A DNA stretch of 64,000 bases from Bryobacterales bacterium KBS 96 (lineage in GTDB: Bacteria > Acidobacteriota > Terriglobia > Bryobacterales > Bryobacteraceae), in NCBI GenBank assembly GCA_000381625.1, contig KB906767.1:2930434-2994433 (forward strand), given 5' to 3'. The position numbers and the translations under genes are program-made. The notes below the pieces were generated by a model. It worked only from the letters and a program-made list of their open reading frames with translations. It ran no database searches and was not told where the DNA came from. This document shows, piece after piece, positions 18,201 through 27,196 of this stretch; the first letter of the stretch is position 1, and each line of letters starts with the position of its first letter.

Positions 18201-19170
18201 CGAAGGCTCGCCGGAGCTTTGTCCTGTAAGCCGCTGGGTTGTGGGCGGCGGAGCCGGAAGCGAACTGGATCTCGATGTTCCGGGCCTGCCAACTTATGCA
18301 TTGGCCGTAGTGGGGCAGGGCAACCTGACGTTATCGCAGGTCGGATTCACGAGTTTGACGAATACGCGGTCTGTGACGGCCGGAACTTTGCAACTTGTCT
18401 ACTTTGACGAACTGCAAACGCCGACGCCCTATAGACTCGCAAGCGCTGCCGATGCGGTCACATCGATTGTCGCGATGACATCCACTTTCGCCGGGAACCC
18501 CGCCGTGCTGCAGGTCGGAGCGGAACTGATGGCCGTGCAGTCGTTTGATTCCACGTCCAATATGTACACCGTTACTCGCGGGGCGCTCGGCTCCACGGCG
18601 TCGGATCATAATGCGAACGATCCGGTGTTGCTGTTATCGAAGGTGACGTTTGTCCTTCCGTTCGCGCGGGACTTCTTCGAGAACCCGGCATCGCAAAATT
18701 TCGCTCACACGGTCACATTGCCGGACGTTCGCGTGGCAGCGTCGCAGCTTTATGTGACGAACTCGCGGGGCGATAGCACGGCCAGTGTTCAATGCTACAC
18801 GTCATCTCCCGATGGAGGATTGCGAACGTGTTCCGGTGGGCAGTTTGCAATCCAGGTCGGCGGCTATCTTGCGGTCCAACAAGATGCCGCTCCGCCGTTG
18901 TTTGTAGAGGCAACGCACTCGGTGCGCGATTTGCGTGCCAGCGTTAGCGAGCCGCCAGCGGGAACCGCAGTTCTTTTGAATATATTGCTAAGCGGAACGG
19001 TGTACTGTCAGCTTGCGATTCCCGCTGGCCAGACTGTCTCGAACGTGGTCAACGGCGTCGCGCTGCCGCCGCTGAAGGAAGGTGACGCCATAAGCCTGGA
19101 CATCGTGCAAGTTGGCCAAGCGCAACAGAATTCGCCGGGGCGCGACCTGACCGTCACAATTCGGCTTTAA
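15256..19170 (+). CDS. Large tail tip/hub protein: gpL-like Fe-S domain fused to gpJ-like hub
   Basis: A 1304-residue protein. Residues 1-220 match the BR0599/DUF2163-type tail domain and carry four cysteines at 156, 182, 204 and 211, in LCPW, RCGY, GCDH and SCEQ, spaced much like the [4Fe-4S] ligands of lambda gpL. Residues about 260-690 look like a tail hub (TFVNNPAWVILDILRR-type helix; VRPGDIIALTY). From about 760 there are fibronectin III-like and other beta domains (NYYYALTANDGAGNEGS; ASFNVYRGTSP), with a distal beta-rich part to the end. It probably forms the tail tip that contacts the recipient cell. Confidence 0.68.
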   Translation: MSTINVVKEMAEADSPLLLFECLLPNGAYQRFSTQTIVFGGNLYSARVLKHNLFSFQLSADDAMDGMAQLSLTLANADSALSQIQSAAGWKGTQLTVYFVFADLVTGTVTTESTILFRGIAGDPDEIAEGSMKISFANKLSLLRVGLPEIRIQRLCPWNFPTTPGQRGEAVTSDKYSRYFRCGYSAGVSGGIGNMNGGQPFAGCDHTRASCEQRGMFSKDSSGNATARYGGFEFVPSSTLVRGYGQKTAQPAAVLDNTAKYNDYVPMVYGTGWLAAPVVLARNDGNLTHMELLLGSGPIDSALKVVVNDIEIPLAVAGTDMTGTGWYNIVTLGAAQGSFNPDFADSNNQPVGDPYGSIAVLSVVVPNRISAGGTLPHVDVLMQGLHLDRYNLDASFRDTVFTNNPAWVILDILRRAGWSPTDIDLTSFAKAAAYCDELISTTDTNGNAIHIARYGCNLILTKRKSAADVIRSVRVACGLMLRYGANGLLELLPETSLALQHPTLPDGSNVVESINGGWPVYEFSDGSAAASGIARNPDGSSTVRLVSKSISESSNRMTAEFQDEANEYQQDTLSVVSDDDQVLIGYEVGGTSTALGLPNFNQALRILSRQIGKATKGNRFIEFGTSFRALKVRPGDIIALTYLKEGLTRTPFRVVKLAPSINYRNVAILAQLHDDSWYSDDPANVSGGGRQPGAGVALPRPLLGPAFSADGSTQFNIAESTIARTDGGAATILTVDFVKPVQPLAGAPIVPLLSLAPQVSSSAGSLKGGMNYYYALTANDGAGNEGSLSFTVRAATPQGSDTNSVDLTGVSLPSMAASFNVYRGTSPQLLFRIASNQPIATAFTDGGLSPQPLGPPDASFDHANFYYRLEIAGPIVANVFSPTTIGSSDMNATSSAYAGKLVRIIAGSGGGQERRISFNDESTLTVSPAWSTTPDATSNFVVVESTWQFGAVTATSPVQFEVPNQKGAVVQISGRGANVNDIEGSPELCPVSRWVVGGGAGSELDLDVPGLPTYALAVVGQGNLTLSQVGFTSLTNTRSVTAGTLQLVYFDELQTPTPYRLASAADAVTSIVAMTSTFAGNPAVLQVGAELMAVQSFDSTSNMYTVTRGALGSTASDHNANDPVLLLSKVTFVLPFARDFFENPASQNFAHTVTLPDVRVAASQLYVTNSRGDSTASVQCYTSSPDGGLRTCSGGQFAIQVGGYLAVQQDAAPPLFVEATHSVRDLRASVSEPPAGTAVLLNILLSGTVYCQLAIPAGQTVSNVVNGVALPPLKEGDAISLDIVQVGQAQQNSPGRDLTVTIRL

Positions 19171-19173
19171 ACC

Positions 19174-22149
19174 ATGGCAGAACAACTGTTCAAACTGAGT
19201 CCTCACCGGGATCTGCAGTCCTACTTTTATCAACCTTCGGCAATTGCGGCGTTGAGCGGCGCAACCGAGAGCGGCTTTACTCTGTCCGGAACCTGGCGGC
19301 AGCAGTTCGATTGGGCCGTCGTCGAGTGGAATCGCGACAATGTGTTCGAGCATCCGGCATTGCGCTGCCTGCCTGATGGCGATTTGAGCGGACTCACGCT
19401 GAGTTATATCGAGCAGCGCACGAATTGCCTGCCTATCGAATCGGATGTTTATCCTTCCGTGGAGTGGCCGTACTTGCGGCTGTGGGCGGAAGGGCCGGAT
19501 GGCAACGAGCACGTTTATTACGTTCGATTGAAGGATCACGCGGCGCCTGTGGACAGCAGCGAATACCGGAACGCGTCGGCCACGTTGATGCTCACGGGAT
19601 CTCCGACGCAGGGAAAGGCCGCCGGTGTCTGCTTTGAGGGGCTATTCACGACACCGAGCCAGCCGCTCAGTGAGCAGCATTTTTACTACATGGCGCAGAG
19701 CAATGATTCCCTAGCCGATGTAGCACGCCAGCTTGCGGCAAATATCAATAGCTTTCCCTCATTCGGCATTCGCGCGACGAGTTCCGGTCCGTCGATCACG
19801 TTTGAATATGCCGGAGCCGGCGCGCTTGCCGGGAAAATGGGATCCAATGCGAACCGGGTTGGTGTTTACGGATATGTCGATGCGGGTTCGCAACTCGGCT
19901 GGACGCAGCCGGCGGCCGTCTTCAGCGGCGGCGGTTTTCCCGTCGAATATCAGGTTTCGCTCGACTTCGGACACCTACAGGGCGCAATGGACGATCCCGG
20001 GCAATTCGCTCAACCGAACTTTCAGGCTGTCTCAATTCCGACTCAAAAAGTCCGGAAGCTGCGGTGGACGTGGGCCGCGGATCTGCAACCAGGCTCGTTT
20101 GAGAGAGTCGAATTCAGCGTCGTCGTTTCCAACTGGACTGTCGCAGGCAATGGCCGACAGTACTTTGTTGCCGGACCCGGCAGCCGCCGCATTGAGGATG
20201 ACGATCCGTCGCTCGTTTACAGCGCTACCGGCGCCGTGAGCGACTGGACCACCGATGCCCCCGGCAACTATTCAGGCAGCCGTATTCATTTAACGCGGAC
20301 GAAAGGAGCGGCGTGCAGCATCGGATACAGCGAACCGGCGGAGCATCAACTCTATCTGGGAGCGCGTGCGCTCGACGATGGCGCGATCGTTGAAGTCTCG
20401 GTGGATGACGGACCACCTCAAATTTTCAATCTGGGGCTGAGCGGGGAAGACGTGCTGCTGCGCCTGTTCCTCGGCAGTTTTCCAGCAGGGCCGCACACGG
20501 TTGCGATCACGCACTCCGGCGCGCAGCCCGGTTCGCCTCCCGATACAGTCGCGGTTCTCTATTTCGATTTTCTGGAGGTTGCGTATCCCTCCGCCGATCT
20601 CCCTGATTTTGCTCCGCAATCTCAACTGGCGGTGGCTACCGATTGGGATACTCTGCATTCCCAGTCCTTACCCGCGGAACGAACGGCCTGGCTACTCTGG
20701 AAACTCGGCTTTCATGGACGGGTTAACCATTACGTGGGAGCGATCTGGTATTACGAATTGTTTCGTCCGGGTCACCAATACGCACAACTCACTGTGACGG
20801 TAACTGCGCCGCCGGGCGGTCCCGCCGGGTACACCGAACTCGATATCGGAGGTGACCTGACGCAGCTCCAGCAAGGGACCGATCCTTCGAAGGTCACGAT
20901 TCAACATCAGAACTTAGCCGCAGACACGGACGCCACCATCGCGCAGGCGCTCGCGCTGCTGATCAATCGGGGCTCAACTGCGATTTGGGCCAGCGCCAAC
21001 GGAAACATAGTCACAATTACGGCGCGCGCGATGGGAACGGCGGGGAATGGCCTTGCATTTTTGCCGTATTCGGCTCCGGATTGCAATGTCGTTCTTACGC
21101 TCTCGTCAAACGTGCTGGCGGGAGGGATCGACGGCGTAGACGTGGGTTTCGATTCCACCGATCCGAACGCCGTGACACTGGACGCCTTCACCCAGTTCTG
21201 GCGGACCGACCTGAACGCGACGCCGCGACTGAACCGGGCCTGCCGCGATTGGTGCGGAGCTTTTTTCCGCGCGCTCGTGAGTTACGGAATCGATTGTGTG
21301 GCCTCGTTCAGCACGGAATTAGCTCACGTCGATCCCCGTTCCGAAGTCGGAATGGCCCAGCGGTACTCGGATGACAGCCCGGTTGTTCTGAATACTCCCG
21401 CAGTGCAGACGAACTTCTCGCCGGCAAGCCTCTCTTTCTGGCAAGAGGTTTATCTCGAAATGGCCGCTCTACAGACAAGCGCGGGACTTGTCCCGTATCT
21501 GCAATCGGGCGAGGTGCAGTGGTGGTATTTCGCAAAACACACCTGGCAAAAAGTCAGCGGGGGGTGGGTAGATCTGGGGGACGCTCAGATCGGAATGCCG
21601 TTTTACGACGACTACACGAAACAGCAGTTTGCAGCAATCTACGGCAGGTCGATGAAAGTTATTCAGCCAGGAGCCGACCCCGTAGATTTCCCGAGCGAAA
21701 CAGCCTTTCTGCCCACGTTGATCGGCGCATACACGGCAGCGATCCGGAATGCGTTGAAACAGCGCTATGCCAATGCGCGCTTCGAAGTTCTCTATCCAAC
21801 CGACGTCAACAATACTCCACTCAATCTGGTCATTAATTATCCGGTAAACGATTGGACGCCGCAGAATCTAAGTTGCCTGAAAACAGAGGGTCTCTCTTAT
21901 ACTGCCGGCTGCGATCTCGATGCCGCGGCAAGCTCAATTCAGTTCAGCGCCGCTAAGGGGTTCTCGATGATGCAGCGAAGTCACCTGGTGGGCATCGGCG
22001 ATCGTAAGACCGCTTGGATGAAGGAATCGAATCTGGCGCAAGCACAAGGGCTGGAGTCCGTCGTGCTGTTTGCGCTCGATCAGTTCTGTCTAATCGGCTA
22101 TCCGGCCCCGCCATTTACAAATCAGCGCTGGAGCCGCCGGGCAGCGTAA
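19174..22149 (+). CDS. Large terminal tail protein, possible glycan-binding or TIM-barrel-like domain
   Basis: A 991-residue protein, the last gene of the cassette, starting 3 bases after the hub stop. Residues 1-330 contain beta modules (LTLSYIEQRTNCLPIESDVY and VEWPYLRLWAEGPDGNEHVY). Residues about 370-480 are a beta-sandwich (EHQLYLGARALDDGAIVEVS). The C-terminal 320 residues have an alternating alpha/beta pattern (RDWCGAFFRALVSYGIDCVA, QSGEVQWWYF, ALKQRYANARFEVLYPTDVN) that may be a TIM-barrel-like domain, as in GTA tail proteins. No catalytic residues can be assigned. It is likely a fibre or receptor-binding protein. Confidence 0.5.
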   Translation: MAEQLFKLSPHRDLQSYFYQPSAIAALSGATESGFTLSGTWRQQFDWAVVEWNRDNVFEHPALRCLPDGDLSGLTLSYIEQRTNCLPIESDVYPSVEWPYLRLWAEGPDGNEHVYYVRLKDHAAPVDSSEYRNASATLMLTGSPTQGKAAGVCFEGLFTTPSQPLSEQHFYYMAQSNDSLADVARQLAANINSFPSFGIRATSSGPSITFEYAGAGALAGKMGSNANRVGVYGYVDAGSQLGWTQPAAVFSGGGFPVEYQVSLDFGHLQGAMDDPGQFAQPNFQAVSIPTQKVRKLRWTWAADLQPGSFERVEFSVVVSNWTVAGNGRQYFVAGPGSRRIEDDDPSLVYSATGAVSDWTTDAPGNYSGSRIHLTRTKGAACSIGYSEPAEHQLYLGARALDDGAIVEVSVDDGPPQIFNLGLSGEDVLLRLFLGSFPAGPHTVAITHSGAQPGSPPDTVAVLYFDFLEVAYPSADLPDFAPQSQLAVATDWDTLHSQSLPAERTAWLLWKLGFHGRVNHYVGAIWYYELFRPGHQYAQLTVTVTAPPGGPAGYTELDIGGDLTQLQQGTDPSKVTIQHQNLAADTDATIAQALALLINRGSTAIWASANGNIVTITARAMGTAGNGLAFLPYSAPDCNVVLTLSSNVLAGGIDGVDVGFDSTDPNAVTLDAFTQFWRTDLNATPRLNRACRDWCGAFFRALVSYGIDCVASFSTELAHVDPRSEVGMAQRYSDDSPVVLNTPAVQTNFSPASLSFWQEVYLEMAALQTSAGLVPYLQSGEVQWWYFAKHTWQKVSGGWVDLGDAQIGMPFYDDYTKQQFAAIYGRSMKVIQPGADPVDFPSETAFLPTLIGAYTAAIRNALKQRYANARFEVLYPTDVNNTPLNLVINYPVNDWTPQNLSCLKTEGLSYTAGCDLDAAASSIQFSAAKGFSMMQRSHLVGIGDRKTAWMKESNLAQAQGLESVVLFALDQFCLIGYPAPPFTNQRWSRRAA

Positions 22150-22190
22150 AAAAAGCCCCCGGACCAGCGAGGTCCAGGGGCTTTTCTCTT
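22148..22190. terminator. Strong bidirectional terminator at the end of the phage-like cassette
   Basis: A stem of AAAAGCCCC and GGACC pairs with GGTCC and GGGGCTTTT around an AGCGA loop, with one C-A mismatch. It has an A run on the left and a T run on the right, so it can stop transcription from both sides. It separates the rightward cassette (last stop at 22149) from the leftward TPR gene (stop at 22207) and marks the right border of the cassette. Confidence 0.88.
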
Positions 22191-22206
22191 TGCAAATGGC
22201 GGGTGT

Positions 22207-23622
22207 TTATCTGCGGGGCCGCGATTTCATCACTTTGTGATGTGTCGCGGGATGAGCCGCTTTTACGCCCGGGATCTCGGGATCCTTGAAGGTCAACATG
22301 TAAGGATCTTTGTTGAAGCTATCGCCAACGCCGGAGAATTGAACCTGCTGGCCAACTTTGGCCGCATCCGCGGGGATCGGATTTGAGAACACGAGAGTCG
22401 CATCGGGCTTGGTTGGATCGAGCACGGCGACCACGACTTTCGTGGGATGATCGGGCGGATCGACGGAAGTCACAGTTCCCGTGAAAGTCTTAACGCCATT
22501 GGCGCCGCCCGGAATCTCGGCATCCTTCACGCTATTTGTAAAGAACGAATCTCCCTGATCGCCGGTAAGGTTCTGTTTGATGCTGTACCAGAGGGCCAGG
22601 GCTGGATCGCTCTGCAACTTCTGCGTAAGCTGCTGCGCCTGTTGGTTGGCGAGATCCTGCGCGCTTACGATTTTGAAATCGGGCGGCGGCAGAGCCGAGG
22701 TTTTGGCTTGCGCTAACAGTTGATCGGCCCCTTCATCGCTGCCGTGATACTGCTTATAGACCTTCTGGAAGTACGCCAGCACCGCTGGTTTTTTATCCGG
22801 GGCAATTGCCTGCGGACCGTCATAGGACGCGGCGCGAGCGAAAGACCAGAGGGCTTGCGGATACAGGTCGGGCTTCTGCTCGGCGACCAGTATCTGTCCC
22901 AATTGATATGAAACGTTCGCGTTGTTCGGATTCGCTTTCAGATACGCTTCGAACTCTTTCTGGGCAGTTGGATAATCTTTCTTGGCGTTCGCTGCCCAAG
23001 CGAGAGCGTAATGAGCTAGAGCGATGACGTCATTTTTTGCCTTATCCCAATCCGCTTGGGATGTGGAAGCCGGCTTTTTCGAAGCTTCGAACGTGGCATC
23101 TGCCTGCTGGAGGAGGCCGTTGCCGGCTGTTTGTGCATCGCTGATCTGATCTGGAGACGGCGAAGCCCCGCCCGCGGCCGGAATGTCGATGGCTAGCCAA
23201 TAGAGCGCTTGAAAGTCGTTCGGCTTTTCTTGCAGGGCCTTCTTGCTGGTGTCAATTGCTTTCTGGCGATAATCATTCGGATCCTGCTGGCTCAGCGGCC
23301 CGAGTGTCGCCACATAAACCTGGCTTCTCAGCGCCTCAAACTCGGTCTTGGGGTATTTCTGCGTCCATTGATCGAGCAGATCCAAGCGCTTCTTCAGATC
23401 TGTCTCGTGCGCGATTTGGTTGTACAAGTCGTACTCGGCACGGTCCTTCCAATTCGGCTGTCCGGCCTTTTGCTGGCCAGCGGCCTGCTGACCCGCCGCG
23501 GGCTGCTGACTGGCGGGAGCCTCCTGCGCATAACCAGAAATGGCGGCGGGACCAGCTAGGGCAACAGCCAACGCGGCCAAAGACGCGGCCGACTTCGTTG
23601 CTCTCAGAAAATGAAACTGCAC
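22207..23622 (-). CDS. Secreted TPR-repeat protein
   Basis: A 471-residue protein. GTG at 23622 was chosen because GGGGAGG lies 5 bases upstream; a longer reading from 23727 would add 35 residues before the signal peptide. It has a signal sequence (SAASLAALAVALAGPAAISG), a Gln/Ala/Pro-rich linker, then tetratricopeptide-like helices (ALQEKPNDFQALYWLA, AYLKANPNNANVSYQLGQIL). The C-terminal 130 residues include a short beta domain (GVKTFTGTVTSVDPPDHPTK) that looks like an OB-type fold, and end in basic residues. It may be a periplasmic scaffold; the exact function is unknown. Confidence 0.7.
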   Translation of the reverse strand: MQFHFLRATKSAASLAALAVALAGPAAISGYAQEAPASQQPAAGQQAAGQQKAGQPNWKDRAEYDLYNQIAHETDLKKRLDLLDQWTQKYPKTEFEALRSQVYVATLGPLSQQDPNDYRQKAIDTSKKALQEKPNDFQALYWLAIDIPAAGGASPSPDQISDAQTAGNGLLQQADATFEASKKPASTSQADWDKAKNDVIALAHYALAWAANAKKDYPTAQKEFEAYLKANPNNANVSYQLGQILVAEQKPDLYPQALWSFARAASYDGPQAIAPDKKPAVLAYFQKVYKQYHGSDEGADQLLAQAKTSALPPPDFKIVSAQDLANQQAQQLTQKLQSDPALALWYSIKQNLTGDQGDSFFTNSVKDAEIPGGANGVKTFTGTVTSVDPPDHPTKVVVAVLDPTKPDATLVFSNPIPADAAKVGQQVQFSGVGDSFNKDPYMLTFKDPEIPGVKAAHPATHHKVMKSRPRR

Positions 23623-23884
23623 GACAACCTCCCCGAAGGAAATTAACGAAATCTCTTTTATATTCACATTTCCCCTATCGATGAACATGGGCAGGGGACT
23701 TCTGCAGCCGACAGAATCCAAAACCAAACGCCAGCTTGCTGCAAAAGCGGAGTATACCGGAATCGATTGTAAACCCGCAACTTTCTATGTAGTTAGATGC
23801 GATCCCGGCCGAAGTTGTTCCCGCGTTGTCACCGGCCGCCGGCGGCCTGGGATAGCCGGAGCGCGTGCTATCATCCTCGGTTTC

Positions 23885-25354
23885 ATGCGATGGGTGGATC
23901 TGGCCGTCATAGTCCTGTATTTGATCGCGATCACGTGGTTCGGATCGCGTTTCAAAAAATCACAGAAGACGCTGAAGGATTATTTCCTCGGTGGCCGCAC
24001 CGCGCCGTGGTGGGCCATCGCCTTCTCCATCGTATCGGCGGAAACCAGTACCCTTACTGTGATCGGGACTCCGGCGTTAGCGTTTCGCGGTAATTTCGGC
24101 TTTCTGCAAGTCGTCTTCGGATATCTACTGGCAAGAGTAGTGATATCGGTACTGTTCTTGCCGCAATACTTCCGGGGCGAAATGTATACCGCTTACGAAC
24201 TGATGCAGCGCCGCTTCGGCCAGCGCATTCGGAAATTCACGGCGGGAACATTCCTGATTCTGCGCGCGCTTGCCGAGGGCGTCCGAGTGTTTGCCGTTTC
24301 GCTTGTGATCTCGGTCGTCCTCGGAACCGGTGAACTCGTCTCCATTTTTGTGATTGTCTGCCTGACCCTGTTTTACACGTTTGAAGGCGGGATGACCGCC
24401 GTGATCTGGACAGACGTCGTTCAAATGATTCTCTATGTCGGGGGCGCTGTATTAAGCTTCTTCGTGATTCTTCACCAGATTCCAGGCGGGTGGAACCACG
24501 TGCTGCAGGTCGCCGGTCCTGTTCATCTTTTCGGCCCCGGCAAGTTTCAGGTTTTCGATTTCTCTTTCTCATGGTCGCGACACTTTTTCGAGACCAGCTA
24601 TAGCTTTTGGGCGGGCATCATTGGCGGCTGCCTGCTGACGACGTCGAGTCATGGCACCGACCAGTTAATGGTGCAGCGTCTGCTCTCGGCGCGATCCGAA
24701 TCGGAGAGCCGGCTGGCCTTGTTCGCCAGTTGGATCGTCATCTTCTTTCAATTCGCACTCTTTCTCGTCATTGGCACATTGCTGTTTGTTCATTATCGCG
24801 ATGCCGGACGAACTGCCCCGGTCGTACTCGACCGCATTTACCCGGATTTCATCTGGCACAACCTGCCGACGGGTGTTGCCGGATTAATCGCCGCGGCGAT
24901 TCTGGCGGCGGCCATGTCGAACCTCAGCGCCGCGCTGAATTCCCTTTCGTCCACGACGATTATGGATTTCGTAAAACCACTCAGTCGCGTAACGCACCCG
25001 GAAAGCCATTATTTGAAACTGGCGCGGTACTCGACCGTCCTGTGGGGGGCCGTTCTGTTCGTTATTGGTGTGTTCGCGCAGTACTATAGCCACAGTGTTC
25101 TGGAAGCCGGCCTGGCTATTGCGTCCATTCTGTACGGCGGACTTCTGGGCGTGTTTCTTTTAGGCTTACTGACGCGGCGGCCTGGTGAAAATGCTGCCAT
25201 TATCGGAATGGCGGCGGGGCTCGTCGCTACTATCGTCATGCAACACTATGTGGCGTACACGTGGTACATCCTTGTAGGCGCCAGCACTACTATTGTGACC
25301 GGGCTAATTGCCGGTCTCTTCTTCCCTCGCACAACGTATCCAGAAAAACATTAA
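23885..25354 (+). CDS. Sodium:solute symporter (SSS family)
   Basis: A 489-residue integral membrane protein starting at ATG 23885 with a hydrophobic first helix (WVDLAVIVLYLIAITWFGS). About 13 transmembrane segments are visible. The blocks DYFLGGRTAPWWAIAFSIVS with AETSTLTVIGTP, and LIAAAILAAAMSNLSAALNS, are SSS signature regions, the latter near the sodium site in TM8. It would import a solute such as a sugar, amino acid or carboxylate with sodium; the substrate cannot be told. The next gene starts 1 base after the stop (TTAATATG), so the two are likely translationally coupled. Confidence 0.87.
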   Translation: MRWVDLAVIVLYLIAITWFGSRFKKSQKTLKDYFLGGRTAPWWAIAFSIVSAETSTLTVIGTPALAFRGNFGFLQVVFGYLLARVVISVLFLPQYFRGEMYTAYELMQRRFGQRIRKFTAGTFLILRALAEGVRVFAVSLVISVVLGTGELVSIFVIVCLTLFYTFEGGMTAVIWTDVVQMILYVGGAVLSFFVILHQIPGGWNHVLQVAGPVHLFGPGKFQVFDFSFSWSRHFFETSYSFWAGIIGGCLLTTSSHGTDQLMVQRLLSARSESESRLALFASWIVIFFQFALFLVIGTLLFVHYRDAGRTAPVVLDRIYPDFIWHNLPTGVAGLIAAAILAAAMSNLSAALNSLSSTTIMDFVKPLSRVTHPESHYLKLARYSTVLWGAVLFVIGVFAQYYSHSVLEAGLAIASILYGGLLGVFLLGLLTRRPGENAAIIGMAAGLVATIVMQHYVAYTWYILVGASTTIVTGLIAGLFFPRTTYPEKH

Positions 25355-25355
25355 T

Positions 25356-26753
25356 ATGCTCGAAAAATCGGAGCAGCAGGCCACCTCGCGCACGCCGTCG
25401 CTTCAACGGGTGCTGGGTCTCTGGAGCGCGGTCTCCATCGTAATCGGCACCGTCATCGGGAGCGGCATTTTCCTCGTTCCGACACGGATGATCGCCGAAG
25501 TAGGGTCGACACGCACTATATTTGCAGTTTGGATTGTTGCCGGTTTGCTCAGCCTGTTTGGCGCGCTTACCTACGCGGAACTGGCCGCGGCCATGCCGGA
25601 AGCGGGCGGCGAATATGTATTTCTCCGGGAAGCGTATGGGCCCTTCTGGGGCTTTCTGTATAGCTGGACGCAGTTAGCTGTCGCCAAGAGCGGCTCCATC
25701 GCAACGCTGGGAGCCGGTTTCTATCTGTATCTCAGCGTCTTCATGCCCTCGTTGGCGCATTCCGTACTGGTGATTCCTTATCCGATTGGGCCCGGCGGTG
25801 GTCCACTCGAAATTCACTACGGCCAACTTGTCTCGATTGGTCTTATTCTCATCCTCCTAGCGGTCAACTATGTCGGCGTCGAATCGGGCGGCCGCCTTCA
25901 AGTCGTGGTCACGGCCGTAAAAATGATCTTGATTGTGGCGGTCATATGTCTTGGATGGTTTGGCGGCGGGGGGAGCCTGCATCATTTTCAGGAAACGGCC
26001 GGGAACGGCAAGGGATTTCTAGGATTCTTCGCGGCCATGGTTGGGGCGCTCTGGGCCTACGATGGCTGGAATAACGTCAGCATGGTGTCATCGGAAATCA
26101 GGCATCCGCAACGGAACCTCCCTCGCGCGCTTATTTTCGGGATCATGGCCGTCATCGTGACGTATATTCTCGTCAACATCGCTTATTTCTATGTGCTGAC
26201 TCCCGCGGAGGTCGCTCACACCAGCCAAGTTGCGGCCGGAATGATGGCGAAGGTCTATGGGCCGGTTGCGGCGCGCGCGGTCAGCATCGTCGTTATGATC
26301 TCGATCCTGGCGGCGCTCAACGGCTCTATTCTCTCGGGCGCCCGTGTTCCGTATGCCATGGCGCGCGATGGCTACTTCTTCAAAGCGATCGCCGACGTGC
26401 ATCCCAAATATAAGACGCCCGGAAATTCAATGATCGCCCTCTGCCTTTGGTCGGCCATATTGATCTTGAGCGGCTGGTATGAGCAACTCTACAATTTCGT
26501 CATTTTCGGGAGTTGGATTCTTTACGGGATGACGGCCGCGTCCGTGTTCGTGCTCCGGCGGAAGCGTCCCGATATGCCGCGTCCATATCGCGTAACAGGC
26601 TATCCCGTGGTCCCGTTTTTGTTTGTGCTGGTCGCTGTAGTACTTTTGGGTAGCACTCTTGGAAATTCACCGAGGGAGTCCCTAATGGGCCTCGGCTTTA
26701 TGGCCATCGGTATTCCGCTGTACTTCCACTTTCGCCGGAAAACGTCTGCTTAG
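25356..26753 (+). CDS. APC-family amino acid permease
   Basis: A 465-residue membrane protein with about 12 helices. The start is ATG 25356; an earlier in-frame codon at 25308 would overlap the symporter. The motif SIVIGTVIGSGIFLVP with the GSGIF turn and the block LTYAELAAAMPEAGGEYVFL are typical of the APC superfamily (LAT/basic amino acid exchangers). FGSWILYGMTAASVFVLRRK near the C-terminus fits the same family. It forms a two-gene operon with the SSS symporter upstream, suggesting uptake of related nutrients. Substrate is not determined. Confidence 0.87.
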   Translation: MLEKSEQQATSRTPSLQRVLGLWSAVSIVIGTVIGSGIFLVPTRMIAEVGSTRTIFAVWIVAGLLSLFGALTYAELAAAMPEAGGEYVFLREAYGPFWGFLYSWTQLAVAKSGSIATLGAGFYLYLSVFMPSLAHSVLVIPYPIGPGGGPLEIHYGQLVSIGLILILLAVNYVGVESGGRLQVVVTAVKMILIVAVICLGWFGGGGSLHHFQETAGNGKGFLGFFAAMVGALWAYDGWNNVSMVSSEIRHPQRNLPRALIFGIMAVIVTYILVNIAYFYVLTPAEVAHTSQVAAGMMAKVYGPVAARAVSIVVMISILAALNGSILSGARVPYAMARDGYFFKAIADVHPKYKTPGNSMIALCLWSAILILSGWYEQLYNFVIFGSWILYGMTAASVFVLRRKRPDMPRPYRVTGYPVVPFLFVLVAVVLLGSTLGNSPRESLMGLGFMAIGIPLYFHFRRKTSA

Positions 26754-27196
26754 GTGTGGGGGCGTGATGCCGCGATCCTCCGGTCCGCCCTTTTAGGCTA
26801 CCTGCCGGATAGGTATGTGTAAGCAGTTGTGCAGTTGCGCGGTTTCTAGGGGCAGTTTCGAAGGAATGCCTGGATTCTCCACCGGTTTTCGGCTTTTTCA
26901 CTCTGGGAAGAACACGAAATTACGAGTTTCGCAACAGTGGGATTGATCAGAAATTCGGTTCGGTATGCGCTTCCTAGTAGAAAGTGCGAGGACAATTTTA
27001 GGCGCTTAAACCCTTGCCTAACGCCACGATAGCTGTCTGGTACTCCTAGGACCTGAAAATTCAGGATCTCACGGGGTTTTTCTTGAATTTACCCACTTGT
27101 GGCAGTACACTTCGGATTAAATAGATGGCTGAACCGCACTAGTAGCCAGTATTTATGCCCGGTTTTGTAGATAATAAAAAAGGGGAGGAGAAAATT
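26754..27196. other. Intergenic region with no recognised gene
   Basis: About 440 bases between the permease and the small basic protein. No coding region, tRNA or strong terminator hairpin was found. A short inverted stretch near 27050-27075 (CCTGAAAATTCAGG) could form a small hairpin. It is followed by GGGGTTTTTCTTG, so it may be a weak terminator or operator. Promoters for the next gene should lie in the 27080-27180 part. Confidence 0.35.
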
